Source: Phycisphaerales bacterium (GTDB lineage Bacteria; Planctomycetota; Phycisphaerae; Phycisphaerales; UBA1924). From it: DNA of 64,000 bases. The notes below the pieces were generated by a model. That model did not search any database and had not been told where the DNA came from. It worked only from the letters and a program-made list of their open reading frames with translations. Positions 9,154-18,367 of the stretch are shown here, one piece after another. Positions within the stretch are counted from its first letter, which is position 1. Each line of letters begins with the position of its first letter. The stretch lies in assembly GCA_019744815.1 (NCBI GenBank), contig JAIEUA010000010.1, positions 434,001 through 498,000 on the forward strand, written 5' to 3'. The position numbers were made by a program, and so were the translations under genes.

Positions 9154-9849
9154 GTGCACCATCGCCTTCTCACCCCGGAACGGATGGACGACCCGGACCT
9201 GGATCCGGCCCTGCTCGAACCGGCCCTCCGCGGCCTGCGAAGGCTCAACGCTCTTTCCTTCGCTCATCCACTGCTGTGGCGCGTGCTGGACGCGGAAGCC
9301 CGAGCGGCACAACGCCCGATTCGGGTGCTCGACCTCGCCTGCGCCAGCGGCGACTTTGTTCTCGACGCCGCCGCCCGTGCCGCGAAACAGGGAAGATCCC
9401 TTGATCTGCACGGCTGCGACATCAACCCCGCCTCGATCGAACTGGCGCACCGTCGAGCGGCATCCCAGTCGAGCCGTTGCACGTTCTTCGTCCACGACGC
9501 GATCCAATCCCCGCTCCCCGGCGAATACGACATCGTGACCGCGAGCCTCTTTCTCCATCACCTCACCGTCGAGCACGCGGTGCTCATGCTCCGCCGCATG
9601 GCCGCCGCCGCACGATTGGTGATCGTGAACGATCTCGTGCGTTCTCGTGTGAACCTCGCGATCGTCACGCTCGCCTCGCGAGTCGTGACGCAGAGCCCGG
9701 TGGTGCACACCGACGCCGTGCTCTCGGTCCGCGCGGCGTTTGCCAAGCCTGAGCTGCTTTCCCTCGCCCAACAAGCGGGTCTCTCGAACGCTTCGCTCCG
9801 GTTCGGCGGCCTCGGGCGCACCATGCTGGTGTGGCGGAGGCCCGCATGA
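9154..9849 (+). CDS. SAM-dependent methyltransferase of the type III PKS operon
   Basis: A class I methyltransferase of 231 aa. Motif I is VLDLACASGDFVLDAA (about residues 53-68), the acidic strand-2 residue is in HGCDINPASIELA, and post-motif DIVTASLFLHHL follows. The GTG at 9154 gives LLTPERMDDPDLDP; ATG 9184 is an alternative start. The stop overlaps the next gene's ATG (ATGA). Methyltransferases of this group are commonly found beside a flavin oxidoreductase and a type III polyketide synthase, and O- or C-methylation of the polyketide is the likely role (inferred). Confidence 0.87.
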   Translation: MHHRLLTPERMDDPDLDPALLEPALRGLRRLNALSFAHPLLWRVLDAEARAAQRPIRVLDLACASGDFVLDAAARAAKQGRSLDLHGCDINPASIELAHRRAASQSSRCTFFVHDAIQSPLPGEYDIVTASLFLHHLTVEHAVLMLRRMAAAARLVIVNDLVRSRVNLAIVTLASRVVTQSPVVHTDAVLSVRAAFAKPELLSLAQQAGLSNASLRFGGLGRTMLVWRRPA

Positions 9850-11054
9850 GCGCCGCGCCGTCCATCGTGAGCGAGGCCGCGTCGCCTCCGTCACTGGCAT
9901 CGGCTTCCGAGCAGACCTGGGACTTGCTCGTCGTCGGTGCCGGTCCCGCGGGTTCGGCGGCGGCGTGTCGCGCGGCGACGCTCGGGCTCCGCACCTTGCT
10001 CGTCGACCGATCCGCATTCCCGCGTGCGAAGGTCTGCGGCGGATGCCTCTCGCCTTTGGGGCTCGCCGCCGTTGAATCGCTGGGCCTTGGTGCCGACGTG
10101 CGAGACGCAAGCGTTCCGCTGCGCACGCTCGCGCTCACCGCCCGCGGCTACACGTCGCATCTGCCGCTCCGAGGCGGGGTCGCCATCTCCCGCGAATCCC
10201 TCGACACCATGCTCCTGCATCACGCGGCACGCTGCGGCGCCACCGTGCTCGAATCGACGCTCGCCACGCTCGCGGAGAACGACCCGTCTCATGCCGTCGC
10301 GCTGCTCCGTCGCGGCGGCGAAGAAACACGTGTCCGCGCCGCCCGCGTGCTCGTGGCCGATGGACTCAGTGGTTCGTTCCTTCCAAAAGACGACACGTGG
10401 ACCCCGACGATCGCCCCGCGCTCTCGCATCGGCCTGGGCGCACGGCTCGACGATGCTCTCTCGCGTCGGTCGCTCCCGGACGGAGTGATCTCGATGCACT
10501 GTGCCCGGAGCGGCTACGTCGGCATGGTGCGACTCAGCGACGGCACGATCGACCTCGCGGCGGCGATCAATCCCGATGCCCTGCGCCTCGCCGAGAGCCC
10601 CGCTCACGCGGTCAACGCGCTGCTGCGGGAAGCCAACGCCGACGTGGTGCCTATCGCCCTCGACACGGCCTTCCGCGGCACGGGCCTGCTCACACGGCGG
10701 CGTCGCGTTGAGAACAATGCGCTCTTGGTCGCGGGCGATGCCGCGAGTTATGTCGAGCCGTTCACGGGCGAGGGCATGTCGTGGGCGCTCACTGCGGGCA
10801 TCGCTGCGGCGGAACTCGTCGCGTCCGGAGCGACGTCCGGCGCCTGGGCGAGCCGGTCCGCCGCCCTTCTGACGCGGCGTCAGCGCGGCTGCCGCGTGGT
10901 CTCGCTCGCGCTGCGTTCGCCGCGCCTGATCGGGCTGGCGTGCCGAGCCCTGGCATTCTGGCCGTCGACCGCTCCGATCGTGCAGCGTGCGTTCGCGGGA
11001 CCGTGGGGTCGTCGTGCGGATCGCGAGTTGCTCTCCAGCGGAGCACCGTCATGA
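9846..11054 (+). CDS. FAD-dependent oxidoreductase (geranylgeranyl reductase-like)
   Basis: A flavoprotein of 402 aa. The N-terminal Rossmann motif is LLVVGAGPAGSAAACRAATL (about residues 27-46), followed by RAKVCGGCLSP, typical of the geranylgeranyl-reductase/monooxygenase group. The second FAD motif LVAGDAASYVEPFTGEGMSW lies near residue 300. It overlaps both neighbours by 4 nt, giving strict translational coupling inside a three-gene operon. It probably reduces or oxidises the polyketide produced by the downstream synthase. Which reaction, and which electron donor, cannot be told. Confidence 0.9.
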   Translation: MSAAPSIVSEAASPPSLASASEQTWDLLVVGAGPAGSAAACRAATLGLRTLLVDRSAFPRAKVCGGCLSPLGLAAVESLGLGADVRDASVPLRTLALTARGYTSHLPLRGGVAISRESLDTMLLHHAARCGATVLESTLATLAENDPSHAVALLRRGGEETRVRAARVLVADGLSGSFLPKDDTWTPTIAPRSRIGLGARLDDALSRRSLPDGVISMHCARSGYVGMVRLSDGTIDLAAAINPDALRLAESPAHAVNALLREANADVVPIALDTAFRGTGLLTRRRRVENNALLVAGDAASYVEPFTGEGMSWALTAGIAAAELVASGATSGAWASRSAALLTRRQRGCRVVSLALRSPRLIGLACRALAFWPSTAPIVQRAFAGPWGRRADRELLSSGAPS

Positions 11055-12139
11055 GCACGCCCCGCGTCGCCATGCTCGGCCTCGGATGTGCCGCACCGAC
11101 GCTCCGCCGCTCGCAGGAGGACGCGCTCGCGCTCGCGCTCTCCATCGCCCCGCCCGGCAACGACGACGAACGCCGACGCGTGGAAGCCATCTACCGCAAG
11201 TGCGGCGTCGACTCCCGCGGCGTCGCCAGCGGCGACGACGCGTCCGATCCGCTCGCCCTCTTCCACCCCGCGACCCCCGCCGCCCCGCACGGCCCCACCA
11301 CCGCCGAGCGCTTGCACGCGTACGCGCACCGGGCCACTCCGCTCGCACGCCGATCCGCCGCAGCAGCTCTGGCAGATGCGCAGGTCGCCGCGGCGCGTAT
11401 CACCCATCTCGTCACCGCGACCTGCACCGGCTTCGGCGCTCCGGGCTGGGACATCGATCTCATCACCGCCCTCGGGCTGCCCGCTTCGGTCCATCGCACC
11501 CACGTCGGCTTCATGGGCTGCCACGCGGCGCTCAACGCCCTCCGCGTAGCACAGGCCATCGCCGCGGCAGACCCCGCCGCTCGCGTTCTTCTGTGCTGCA
11601 CGGAAGTCTGCTCCATCCACTTCAAGTACCAGGCACGTCCGGATCAGATCGTCGCCAACGCGCTCTTCGCCGACGGCTCCGCCTCATGCGTCATCGCGGC
11701 TTCACAGGAAGGTCTTTGCGCCCTGAACGCGTCCGCGTCGCACCTCTTCCCCGCGTCGGCCGACCAGATGTCGTGGTCGATCGGCGATCACGGCTTCGAG
11801 ATGACACTCGCCCACGAGCTACCGAACACCGTGCGCGATCAGGCCGGCGCGTGGCTCGCCCGGTGGCTGAGCGAGCACGGACTGACAACCGAGGACGTCC
11901 ACCACTGGGCGGTGCACCCCGGCGGCCCACGCATCCTGACCGCGGTCGCCGAGGCCGCCGCCCTCCCGCGCGACGCCCTGGCCGCGTCCCGCGCGGTGCT
12001 CGCCGAGCACGGCAACATGTCGAGCCCGACGGTGCTGTTCATCCTCGAGCGCATGAGACAAAGCGGCACGCTCCAAGAGCCTGCCGTGCTGCTCAGCTTC
12101 GGCCCCGGCATCACCGCCGAGGCGATGCTGCTGCGGTAG
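11051..12139 (+). CDS. Type III polyketide synthase (chalcone/stilbene synthase family)
   Basis: This homodimeric ketosynthase extends an acyl-CoA starter with malonyl-CoA, typically yielding pyrones or alkylresorcinols. The product is 362 aa. The catalytic triad is visible: Cys157 in HVGFMGCHAALNAL, His289 in HHWAVHPGGPRIL and Asn322 in EHGNMSSPTVLF. The C-terminal LLSFGPGITAEAMLL is the family GFGPG loop with Ser in place of the first Gly. It begins inside the last codons of the oxidoreductase gene (ATGA) and ends 2 bp from the convergent barrel gene. The starter-unit preference is unknown. Confidence 0.95.
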   Translation: MSTPRVAMLGLGCAAPTLRRSQEDALALALSIAPPGNDDERRRVEAIYRKCGVDSRGVASGDDASDPLALFHPATPAAPHGPTTAERLHAYAHRATPLARRSAAAALADAQVAAARITHLVTATCTGFGAPGWDIDLITALGLPASVHRTHVGFMGCHAALNALRVAQAIAAADPAARVLLCCTEVCSIHFKYQARPDQIVANALFADGSASCVIAASQEGLCALNASASHLFPASADQMSWSIGDHGFEMTLAHELPNTVRDQAGAWLARWLSEHGLTTEDVHHWAVHPGGPRILTAVAEAAALPRDALAASRAVLAEHGNMSSPTVLFILERMRQSGTLQEPAVLLSFGPGITAEAMLLR

Positions 12140-12141
12140 CG

Positions 12142-13020
12142 TCAGAACACAAACCGCAAGCCCACGCTCACCTGCAACTGCGTCGCCGGACGATCACGGA
12201 CGTCCTTCACAATCGGCAGGCCCACGCTGAACTCCGCCGCGAAGCGTTTGGCTTCGTAGAGGAGCCCGGGCGCGAGCAGAATCTCGTTGTCGCCGCTGGT
12301 CTCGTACTGCCCGTTGAGTTCCAGCGAGGCGTACCACGCGCTGGAAGAGTTCTCGGCGGTGAACTCGGCGGGAAACACCCTATACATGAGCGCGGTGTCG
12401 TACCGAAGGGAATCCGCCGCGCTGCGCGTGCCGGGGGCGATCCATTTCCACGAGTCCGCGCCGGTCGTCACGGTGTAGCGGAGCGACTGGGTCAGGCCCC
12501 AGCGCCCGCGGATGAGCATGACGCTCGCGCCGACGAACGGATCCACCGATTGGGGCGCGACGGTGTCGTCGCCGCTCGGGAGCATCGCCCCGCCATACAC
12601 CACGGCACGGACCGTGTCGAGCGCCGACGTGTCGCTGCGATACACGCGCAGCTTGAACATCGCCTCGATCTGCCCGATCGACGCGGCGAGATTCCGCGAC
12701 GCGGGGAACGTCTGCTCCTGCACCACCGCGGGCACCTTGAGCGAGAGCGACCAGTCCTTCGCCAGGCCGTACTGGAGCGTGACGCTCGACTCGACGCGGG
12801 TGACGCCCTGCACGGGCGATGCGGGATCGCGCGACACGCCGTAACGCCACACCCGGAACTGCGGCTTCACGTACAGCGTCCCGACGCCGGGCTGCGTGGC
12901 CGACTCGGTGTTGATCGCTTCCTGGGCGTGCGCCGCGTGACCAAGGGCCGCGAGAGCACCGACCAGCGCGAGCGCGGAGCGGCATCCGCTCCTTCGCCCA
13001 CGGAGTTGTTGCTGCTGCAT
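12142..13020 (-). CDS. Predicted outer-membrane beta-barrel (phenol MetA/transporter-like)
   Basis: A 292-residue secreted protein with a signal peptide (SALALVGALAALGHAAHAQ, cleavage near residue 33). Alternating strands such as SSVTLQYGLAKDWSLSLKVP and GQIEAMFKLRVYR follow. It ends in the aromatic C-terminus VSVGLRFVF, typical of barrel-assembly substrates. It resembles the MetA-pathway-of-phenol-degradation/'transporter' families, in which the exact role is unknown. A strong AAGGAG precedes the ATG. It starts 12 bp after the HMA lipoprotein gene, so the two are co-transcribed. Confidence 0.75.
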   Translation of the reverse strand: MQQQQLRGRRSGCRSALALVGALAALGHAAHAQEAINTESATQPGVGTLYVKPQFRVWRYGVSRDPASPVQGVTRVESSVTLQYGLAKDWSLSLKVPAVVQEQTFPASRNLAASIGQIEAMFKLRVYRSDTSALDTVRAVVYGGAMLPSGDDTVAPQSVDPFVGASVMLIRGRWGLTQSLRYTVTTGADSWKWIAPGTRSAADSLRYDTALMYRVFPAEFTAENSSSAWYASLELNGQYETSGDNEILLAPGLLYEAKRFAAEFSVGLPIVKDVRDRPATQLQVSVGLRFVF

Positions 13021-13032
13021 GTTCGCTCCTTG

Positions 13033-13410
13033 CTAGCGTTCGATCTTGACGAGGGTGACACCCGCCTGATCGGCGGCCTCGGCCAGCTGCTTGGGCGACG
13101 GGCGCTCAGCGCCCTCGACCCGCACAGTCACGATGCCCGTGCGCAGGTCCACCTTCACGTCGCTCGTGCCGGGCAGATCATCGATCTGCTGATCCACGTT
13201 GGTGGCGCACAGCGGGCACGACAGCCCATTCATGTACAGCTTGAGCGATCCGGACTCCAGCGGCGTGGTGCTCGCGAGCTGCCGCGTCTCTTCCGGCGTC
13301 GCCGAGTACGTGACTTCCTGACCTTCGTCCTTGGGACTTGACGCGCAGCCCGAGAGCGTGAGCACAAGAGCCGCGAACGCGCAGCGACCAAACAGAGCGT
13401 GTGAGTACAT
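13033..13410 (-). CDS. Lipoprotein with heavy-metal-associated (HMA) domain
   Basis: A 125-residue lipoprotein with lipobox LTLSGC near residue 21. Its C-terminal ferredoxin-like HMA domain has the metal-binding CxxC in MNGLSCPLCATNVDQQ (about residue 66) and the second motif VDLRTGIVTVRVEG. It would bind Cu(I)- or Hg/Zn-like metals in the periplasm. The start at 13410 has GGAG 8 nt upstream; an upstream ATG at 13437 adds a non-conserved tail. It is followed by the barrel protein gene and preceded by a Cys-rich gene, suggesting a metal-handling unit (inferred). Confidence 0.85.
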   Translation of the reverse strand: MYSHALFGRCAFAALVLTLSGCASSPKDEGQEVTYSATPEETRQLASTTPLESGSLKLYMNGLSCPLCATNVDQQIDDLPGTSDVKVDLRTGIVTVRVEGAERPSPKQLAEAADQAGVTLVKIER

Positions 13411-13610
13411 GGGTGAATCTCCGCCGGCTCGGCGCATGGCACGAGCGCGGGTGGTGGAATGTGCGGGGGAAGACGTGGTGAATGACTGGGGGATACCAGG
13501 TGGAGACCTGGTGGATAACCGCTGGGAAACGCACCGAGCGGCGCCGGCTCAACGGGCAACACAAAGCCGCGCCGGTTCGCCCGGCGCGCGGAATCGGCGC
13601 ACTCGCTCGA

Positions 13611-13973
13611 CTATGTTCGCCAGCGACAGAGCAGGGCCTGGCTCCGAACCTTCGAAGCCAACGGCACGCGGACCGCCCCGTGGTGCGGGTCGCCGCCGAT
13701 GGCGACCACGATCATCGGAGCGGCGTCACCCGGTCCGGGCAGGAGCAGCGGGCGCGCGTCGGTGGTCGGCCGCGGGGTGGTCGGGGTCGGATCCGAGTGC
13801 TCGGGCGCCCGATGAACGCACGGACACTGCGTCTCATCGCCGCAGCAGCACTCGTCGCCGCAACCGGACTCCGACGCGACCGGGACCGGCTGGCACGCCG
13901 CAACGATCCCGTTCACGCTCGGCCCGAGGGCGAGCGTGAGGCAGGTCAGCAGCATGAGGAACCAGCGGGTCAT
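13611..13973 (-). CDS. Secreted Cys-rich small protein, function unknown
   Basis: This 120-residue protein has an N-terminal signal peptide (MTRWFLMLLTCLTLALG...). A cysteine cluster CGDECCCGDETQCPC (about residues 38-52) follows, then a Pro/Thr-rich linker. I do not recognise a family; the cluster suggests metal binding or disulfides. The ATG overlaps the stop of the histidine kinase gene by 4 nt, so it is translationally coupled. The HMA lipoprotein lies 200 bp downstream, consistent with a metal-related group. Confidence 0.6.
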   Translation of the reverse strand: MTRWFLMLLTCLTLALGPSVNGIVAACQPVPVASESGCGDECCCGDETQCPCVHRAPEHSDPTPTTPRPTTDARPLLLPGPGDAAPMIVVAIGGDPHHGAVRVPLASKVRSQALLCRWRT

Positions 13974-16849
13974 AACTTGGAAGCGTACTCCGGCCGGGAC
14001 GAGGGTCCGAGCAGTTCGTTGCACAGGGTCAGCAGCTTGAAGCGGTCCAGCGGCTTGGCGGCGAACTCGTCGCAGCCCGATTCCAAGGCCCGAGCGGCCT
14101 CCCCCGTCATCGCGTTCGCGGTGAGGGCGAGGACCGGAGTCCGTACTCCCGCCGCCCGGATGCGTCGAACCAACTCGTGCCCGTCCATCTCGGGCATCTG
14201 AATGTCGCAGATGATCAAATCGAAAACGGTCGTAGGACTCGTCTCCCGGTGCAGCCCCAGGGCGGCCAGGCCTTCGAGGCCGTTGGCCGCGAGGGTCACC
14301 CGCGCCCCCGCGCGGGTGAGAATGTGATCCAGCAGCCGCTGATTGTCGGGCCCGTCCTCAACCACAAGCACCGACGCGCCGCGCAGGTGCACCGTGATCT
14401 CCGCCAGCTTGGAATCCATCGTCCCCTCAGCGCGGCCCTCCCCCGCCGGCAACGAAAGCGTGAAGACGCTCCCGCGTCCGGCGGCCGAGTCCACGCTGAT
14501 CGAGCCGTCGAGAATCCGAGCAAGCCGCTCGCTGATCCTCAGACCCAGTCCCGTGCCGCCGTACAGACGAGACACGCTGGGATCGCCCTGCTCGAAGGGC
14601 TTGAAGAGCCGCGTCATCTGCTCGGGCGTCATGCCGATCCCGGTGTCGCGAACCTCGAAGCGCACCACCTTGTCATCCGCGCTGATCCGCACGTGCACCG
14701 AGCCCGACGGCGTGAACTTGATCGCGTTGGCGATCAGGTTCATCAGGATCTGCCGGAGCCGCACCGGATCCGTCGGGATCGTCGCGGGCGCGTTCGAGGC
14801 GACCGAGCAGCCGAGCGTGATGCCCTTGGCCCCGGCTCGCACCTGCATGAGGTTCACAACGTCGTGCACCAGCTTCGTCGGATCGGTCGGCAGCCGCTCG
14901 ATCGTCAGGCGTCCCGCCTCGATCTTGGAAAGATCCAGGATGTCGCTGATCACCGCCAGCAGATGCTCGCCGTTGCGCCGGATGGTCTCGACATGCTCCA
15001 CGCGCTCGGCGGGTGTCAGCTCGGCCTCGCCCAGCAGCTCCGCGAAGCCCAGGATCGCCGTCAGCGGCGTGCGCAGCTCGTGGCTCATGTTCGCCAGGAA
15101 CTCGCTCTTCGCGAGGTTCGCGGCCTGGGCCCGTCGTTCGGCCTCGCGCAGAGCCTCGGCCTGACGCTCGCGCTCGGTGATGTCGAACGCGGCACCACCC
15201 ACCGCGATCACCCCGTCGTCGATCTGGAAGGGAAACTTGTACGCAAGGAAACGGCCCAGCGACCCGTCTGGTCGGAGCGCGGTCTCGACGACGTCCTGCA
15301 TCTTCCCCGAGGCCAGGACCGAATCGTTGTTCTTCCTATACGCCGCCGCCATCTCCGGCGGAAAGACCTCCTCAAGCGTCCGCCCGGTCGGATCGTTCCC
15401 CCCGAGCAGCGCCACAAACCCCGCGTTGGCGTACACCATCCGCCCATCCCGATCCGTGATCCACGCCGCCACCGGGCTGTTGCTCATGAACGCCTGGAAC
15501 TTCGCCTCGCTCTCGCGCACCACCCGCTCGGCGTGCTTGACCTTGGTCACGTCGATGCAGTGGCCGACGATCAGCCGCCGCCCCTCGCGCTCCACCACCG
15601 CGATCTCGTCGCGGATCCATCGGTACGCCCCGTCCTTGTGACGGAAGCGGTACTCGTGCACGCCGCGGCCCTGGGCCACCATCGCCGGAACTCCCGCGAG
15701 GATCCTGGCGCGGTCCTCGGGGTGCAGGCGATCGACCCACAGGTTCGGCTCGCGGGTGAACTCCTCAGCGCTGAAGCCAAAGACCCGCTCGCTCCCGCCG
15801 CTCATGAACTCCGCCGCGTACGGCGGCTGGGCGTCGCACGAGTAGATCGCCGTCGGCGCCGCGGTCATCAAGAACTCAAGCCGCGCCGAGGCCCCCGCCT
15901 CCCGGTCCAACGCACGCCGCGCGGTTCCCGCCGCGGCCCGCTCCCCTTCCATCGCGAACGCCAGACTCAGCCCGCCCACCGAGCTCACGATCATGAACAC
16001 CTGAGTTCCCAGCAGCTCGTTGTCGCTGGACGTCATTCCCAGCTTGGGCAGCACCACCCACGTCGCCACCACCGTCACGATCTCGGTCAGGAGGATCACC
16101 CCGGCCGCCACTCGCGGACGGAAGCGCACCGCCGCCCAGATCAAGGGCAGCACGCACACCACCCGCTGCCACTCGAACGTCATCGAGCCCAACACCGCGG
16201 GCGACACAAACACCCACGCGGTCAGCGCCATCGCCACCGCGCCCAGAACTCCAAGCTCCCTCCGCGTCCCCACACTCCCCGGCGCCGCCGGGGTCTCCCG
16301 CTGCTGCCAAAGCAAGATCAGCGGCAGCAGCACGCACACACCCGTCCCGTCGCCCACCCACCACTGCATCGCCGAGTGCAAGGTCGCGTACGGCGAGTCG
16401 GGATAGATCGCGCGGATCACGGCGGTCCCCAACAGCGACACGCCGAACGGCGTCACCACGCCGCAGCCCAGCAGCACCTTGAGATAATCCGAGGCGGTTT
16501 CGATGCGTCGGTGGCGCAGCGCCGCTCGAACCACCGCCGCGCCCAGAAGGCACTCAAACGCGGCGCAGCAGGCGATGATCAGGCTCACCCCGACCACGCC
16601 GTTCGCCCCGCGGTACTGCACCGCCGAGATCACCAGCTCAACCGCCAGCACCCCGACGACCCACCGCGTCCGCCCTCGCGCCAGCAACGCCATCCCGATG
16701 GCCAGCGGCGGATACCACAGCGCCGGCCCGGTGTCGGGCTGCACCAGCACCACACCCAAGCCGACCAACAGGTACGCAACCAGCGACAGCACGCCGAACG
16801 TCGCACCCGGCCGAGACTCCACAGGTTGAACGAACTCCTCCTGACTCAT
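13970..16849 (-). CDS. Hybrid sensor histidine kinase with MASE1, PAS and receiver domains
   Basis: A 959-residue membrane sensor. The N-terminal MASE1-type domain (about residues 15-300) has roughly eight membrane helices and WWVGDGTGVCVLLPL. Two PAS/PAC domains follow (about 315-430 and 445-560; FRHKDGAYRWIRDE, SNSPVAAWITDRDG). HisKA has the phospho-His in NMSHELRTPLTAI (about 588). The ATPase has N box NLIANAIKFTPSG, G1 DTGIGM and G2 GGTGLGLRIS. The C-terminal receiver has phospho-Asp in ICDIQMPEMDG (about 880) and the lysine in AAKPLD. Phosphorelay to an unlinked Hpt/regulator is expected. It heads the Cys-rich/HMA/barrel run; the signal is unknown. Confidence 0.95.
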   Translation of the reverse strand: MSQEEFVQPVESRPGATFGVLSLVAYLLVGLGVVLVQPDTGPALWYPPLAIGMALLARGRTRWVVGVLAVELVISAVQYRGANGVVGVSLIIACCAAFECLLGAAVVRAALRHRRIETASDYLKVLLGCGVVTPFGVSLLGTAVIRAIYPDSPYATLHSAMQWWVGDGTGVCVLLPLILLWQQRETPAAPGSVGTRRELGVLGAVAMALTAWVFVSPAVLGSMTFEWQRVVCVLPLIWAAVRFRPRVAAGVILLTEIVTVVATWVVLPKLGMTSSDNELLGTQVFMIVSSVGGLSLAFAMEGERAAAGTARRALDREAGASARLEFLMTAAPTAIYSCDAQPPYAAEFMSGGSERVFGFSAEEFTREPNLWVDRLHPEDRARILAGVPAMVAQGRGVHEYRFRHKDGAYRWIRDEIAVVEREGRRLIVGHCIDVTKVKHAERVVRESEAKFQAFMSNSPVAAWITDRDGRMVYANAGFVALLGGNDPTGRTLEEVFPPEMAAAYRKNNDSVLASGKMQDVVETALRPDGSLGRFLAYKFPFQIDDGVIAVGGAAFDITERERQAEALREAERRAQAANLAKSEFLANMSHELRTPLTAILGFAELLGEAELTPAERVEHVETIRRNGEHLLAVISDILDLSKIEAGRLTIERLPTDPTKLVHDVVNLMQVRAGAKGITLGCSVASNAPATIPTDPVRLRQILMNLIANAIKFTPSGSVHVRISADDKVVRFEVRDTGIGMTPEQMTRLFKPFEQGDPSVSRLYGGTGLGLRISERLARILDGSISVDSAAGRGSVFTLSLPAGEGRAEGTMDSKLAEITVHLRGASVLVVEDGPDNQRLLDHILTRAGARVTLAANGLEGLAALGLHRETSPTTVFDLIICDIQMPEMDGHELVRRIRAAGVRTPVLALTANAMTGEAARALESGCDEFAAKPLDRFKLLTLCNELLGPSSRPEYASKL

Positions 16850-17046
16850 GCGAATGCGCCCGTCTCCTCTTCACACAACTGCCGGGCCCCTGCGAAAGTC
16901 CTCACCGATAATCGGATCAGGATAACTGATGACTCGATCAATCCAACCCTCTTTCCGCGCGTTGCTCGCAATTTGCATTCGGCGTGCCACCGCGCGACGC
17001 ACCAGAAGAGCGCCCTAATCGGTCAAAGTTCTCCAGATTCTCACGA

Positions 17047-18330
17047 CTATTGCGCGAGCCGCGTCCGCACATTGTCCAGCACGTTCATGTAGTTGATGTA
17101 CGAGTCATACGGCGAGTCGTACGGGTTGAAGTACTTGTGCACGTCGCCGTCGGCGAAGTACTTGGTGCACATGTAGTAGAAGTGATCGCTGGTCGTCAGC
17201 CGCCGCCAGTCGGAGAGCAGGTGGGCCGCGGCCTCGAGGCGCCGCGTCGCCGGAGCATTCGCTCCCGCACCCTTGGCCTCCTTCAGCAGCCGCGCCACCT
17301 TGTCCTTGAGCGGCTTCTCGAGCTTGAACGCCTCGTCGAGCGCATTGGCCTGCATCGCGTTGCCGTTCCACGCCGACAGATCACGCTCGGTGTCGGCCCA
17401 GCTCGAGAAGCTCGGCACATCGAACTCGCCCGCGGGTGCGTGCTGCGTCAGTGCCTCGCTGGGCGTCAGGAAGCCGCCGCCGCCGGAGAGGACCTTCTCG
17501 GGCAGCGCCGCGAGGAACCCAAAGATCCCGGTGTCCACCCACTGATGCTCACCGAAGGTCTCGTAGTCCATGAAGAGATTGCACACCGGGCCGTCGAGGG
17601 CGTTGATCCAGCCCGCGAACTTCTCCGGCGTCAAAGGCCACTCGCCCCAGCCGCGGTTGCTGAAGCGGAACGCGATGTCGTCGCTGAAGCGGTAGTTCTT
17701 GAGCAGCAGCCCCAGCGGCTTGCCGTCGCGTCCCAAGAGATCATGCCCATCATGCTTCGGCGGCTTGTAGACCACCGTCGGCTTGCGATAGCCCAGATGC
17801 GCATCGGTCCCCTCGCACAACGCGCCCAGCCAGCGGCGACGCCCCGCCGCATCGGTCATCAGCGAGAGCTCGTACGCCAGCGCGTTGGAGTAAATCAGCT
17901 CGGTGTTGCGAAAGACCGAGGGCGTCTGGCCGAAGTGGTGCTGGATCCGACGCGAGTGCAGCTCGACCTGCTCGCGGAACTCCTCACGCGAATACACGAA
18001 CGCCAGCGAGTGGTGGTACGTCTCGCCCAGAAACTCGCAGCACCCGGTGCGAGAGAGCTCGCGGAAGACGTCGAGCACCTCCGGCGCGAAAGCCTCGAAC
18101 TGCTCCAGCGCCGTGCCGCTGATGGAGAACGAGAGCTTCAACGCCCCGTCGAACCGTTTCACCAGGTCGAGCAACAGCCGCGTCGCCGGCAGATAGCACC
18201 GGCTCGCGACCTTGCGGCAGATCTCGGCGTTCTTGCTGTCATCAAAGTAGTTCGGGTCGGTGTCGAAGACGCTGTACCGCCGCAGACGGAACGGCTGATG
18301 GACCTGAAAGTAAAAGACGACGGAGGGCAT
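17047..18330 (-). CDS. Glycoside hydrolase family 57 (alpha-amylase-like)
   Basis: A retaining alpha-glucan-acting enzyme of 427 aa with no signal peptide, so cytoplasmic. GH57 motifs are visible: YFQVHQPFR at residues 7-15, EFLGETYHH (about 99), FRNTELIYSN (about 140; nucleophile Glu) and FMDYETFGEHQW (about 255; acid/base Asp). The start is the ATG at 18330; a TTG directly before it is less likely. Three GATGTCG heptamers lie just upstream (18347-18367). It fits alpha-glucan turnover together with the branching enzyme gene at 47.8 kb. Its exact specificity (amylase or glucanotransferase) is unresolved. Confidence 0.92.
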   Translation of the reverse strand: MPSVVFYFQVHQPFRLRRYSVFDTDPNYFDDSKNAEICRKVASRCYLPATRLLLDLVKRFDGALKLSFSISGTALEQFEAFAPEVLDVFRELSRTGCCEFLGETYHHSLAFVYSREEFREQVELHSRRIQHHFGQTPSVFRNTELIYSNALAYELSLMTDAAGRRRWLGALCEGTDAHLGYRKPTVVYKPPKHDGHDLLGRDGKPLGLLLKNYRFSDDIAFRFSNRGWGEWPLTPEKFAGWINALDGPVCNLFMDYETFGEHQWVDTGIFGFLAALPEKVLSGGGGFLTPSEALTQHAPAGEFDVPSFSSWADTERDLSAWNGNAMQANALDEAFKLEKPLKDKVARLLKEAKGAGANAPATRRLEAAAHLLSDWRRLTTSDHFYYMCTKYFADGDVHKYFNPYDSPYDSYINYMNVLDNVRTRLAQ

Positions 18331-18346
18331 CAAGGTCAGTGTATGG

Positions 18347-18367
18347 GATGTCGGATGTCGGATGTCG
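18347..18367. repeat. Heptamer tandem repeat (GATGTCG)x3
   Basis: Three perfect copies lie between the GH57 start and the stop of the LptF/G gene. The same heptamer occurs five times at 29815-29849. Confidence 0.9.

Noticed and set aside
14177..17092. Long plus-strand open frame opposite the hybrid histidine kinase
   Set aside because: Composition is Arg/His/Gln-rich with no domain pattern, whereas the minus strand carries a textbook sensor kinase.
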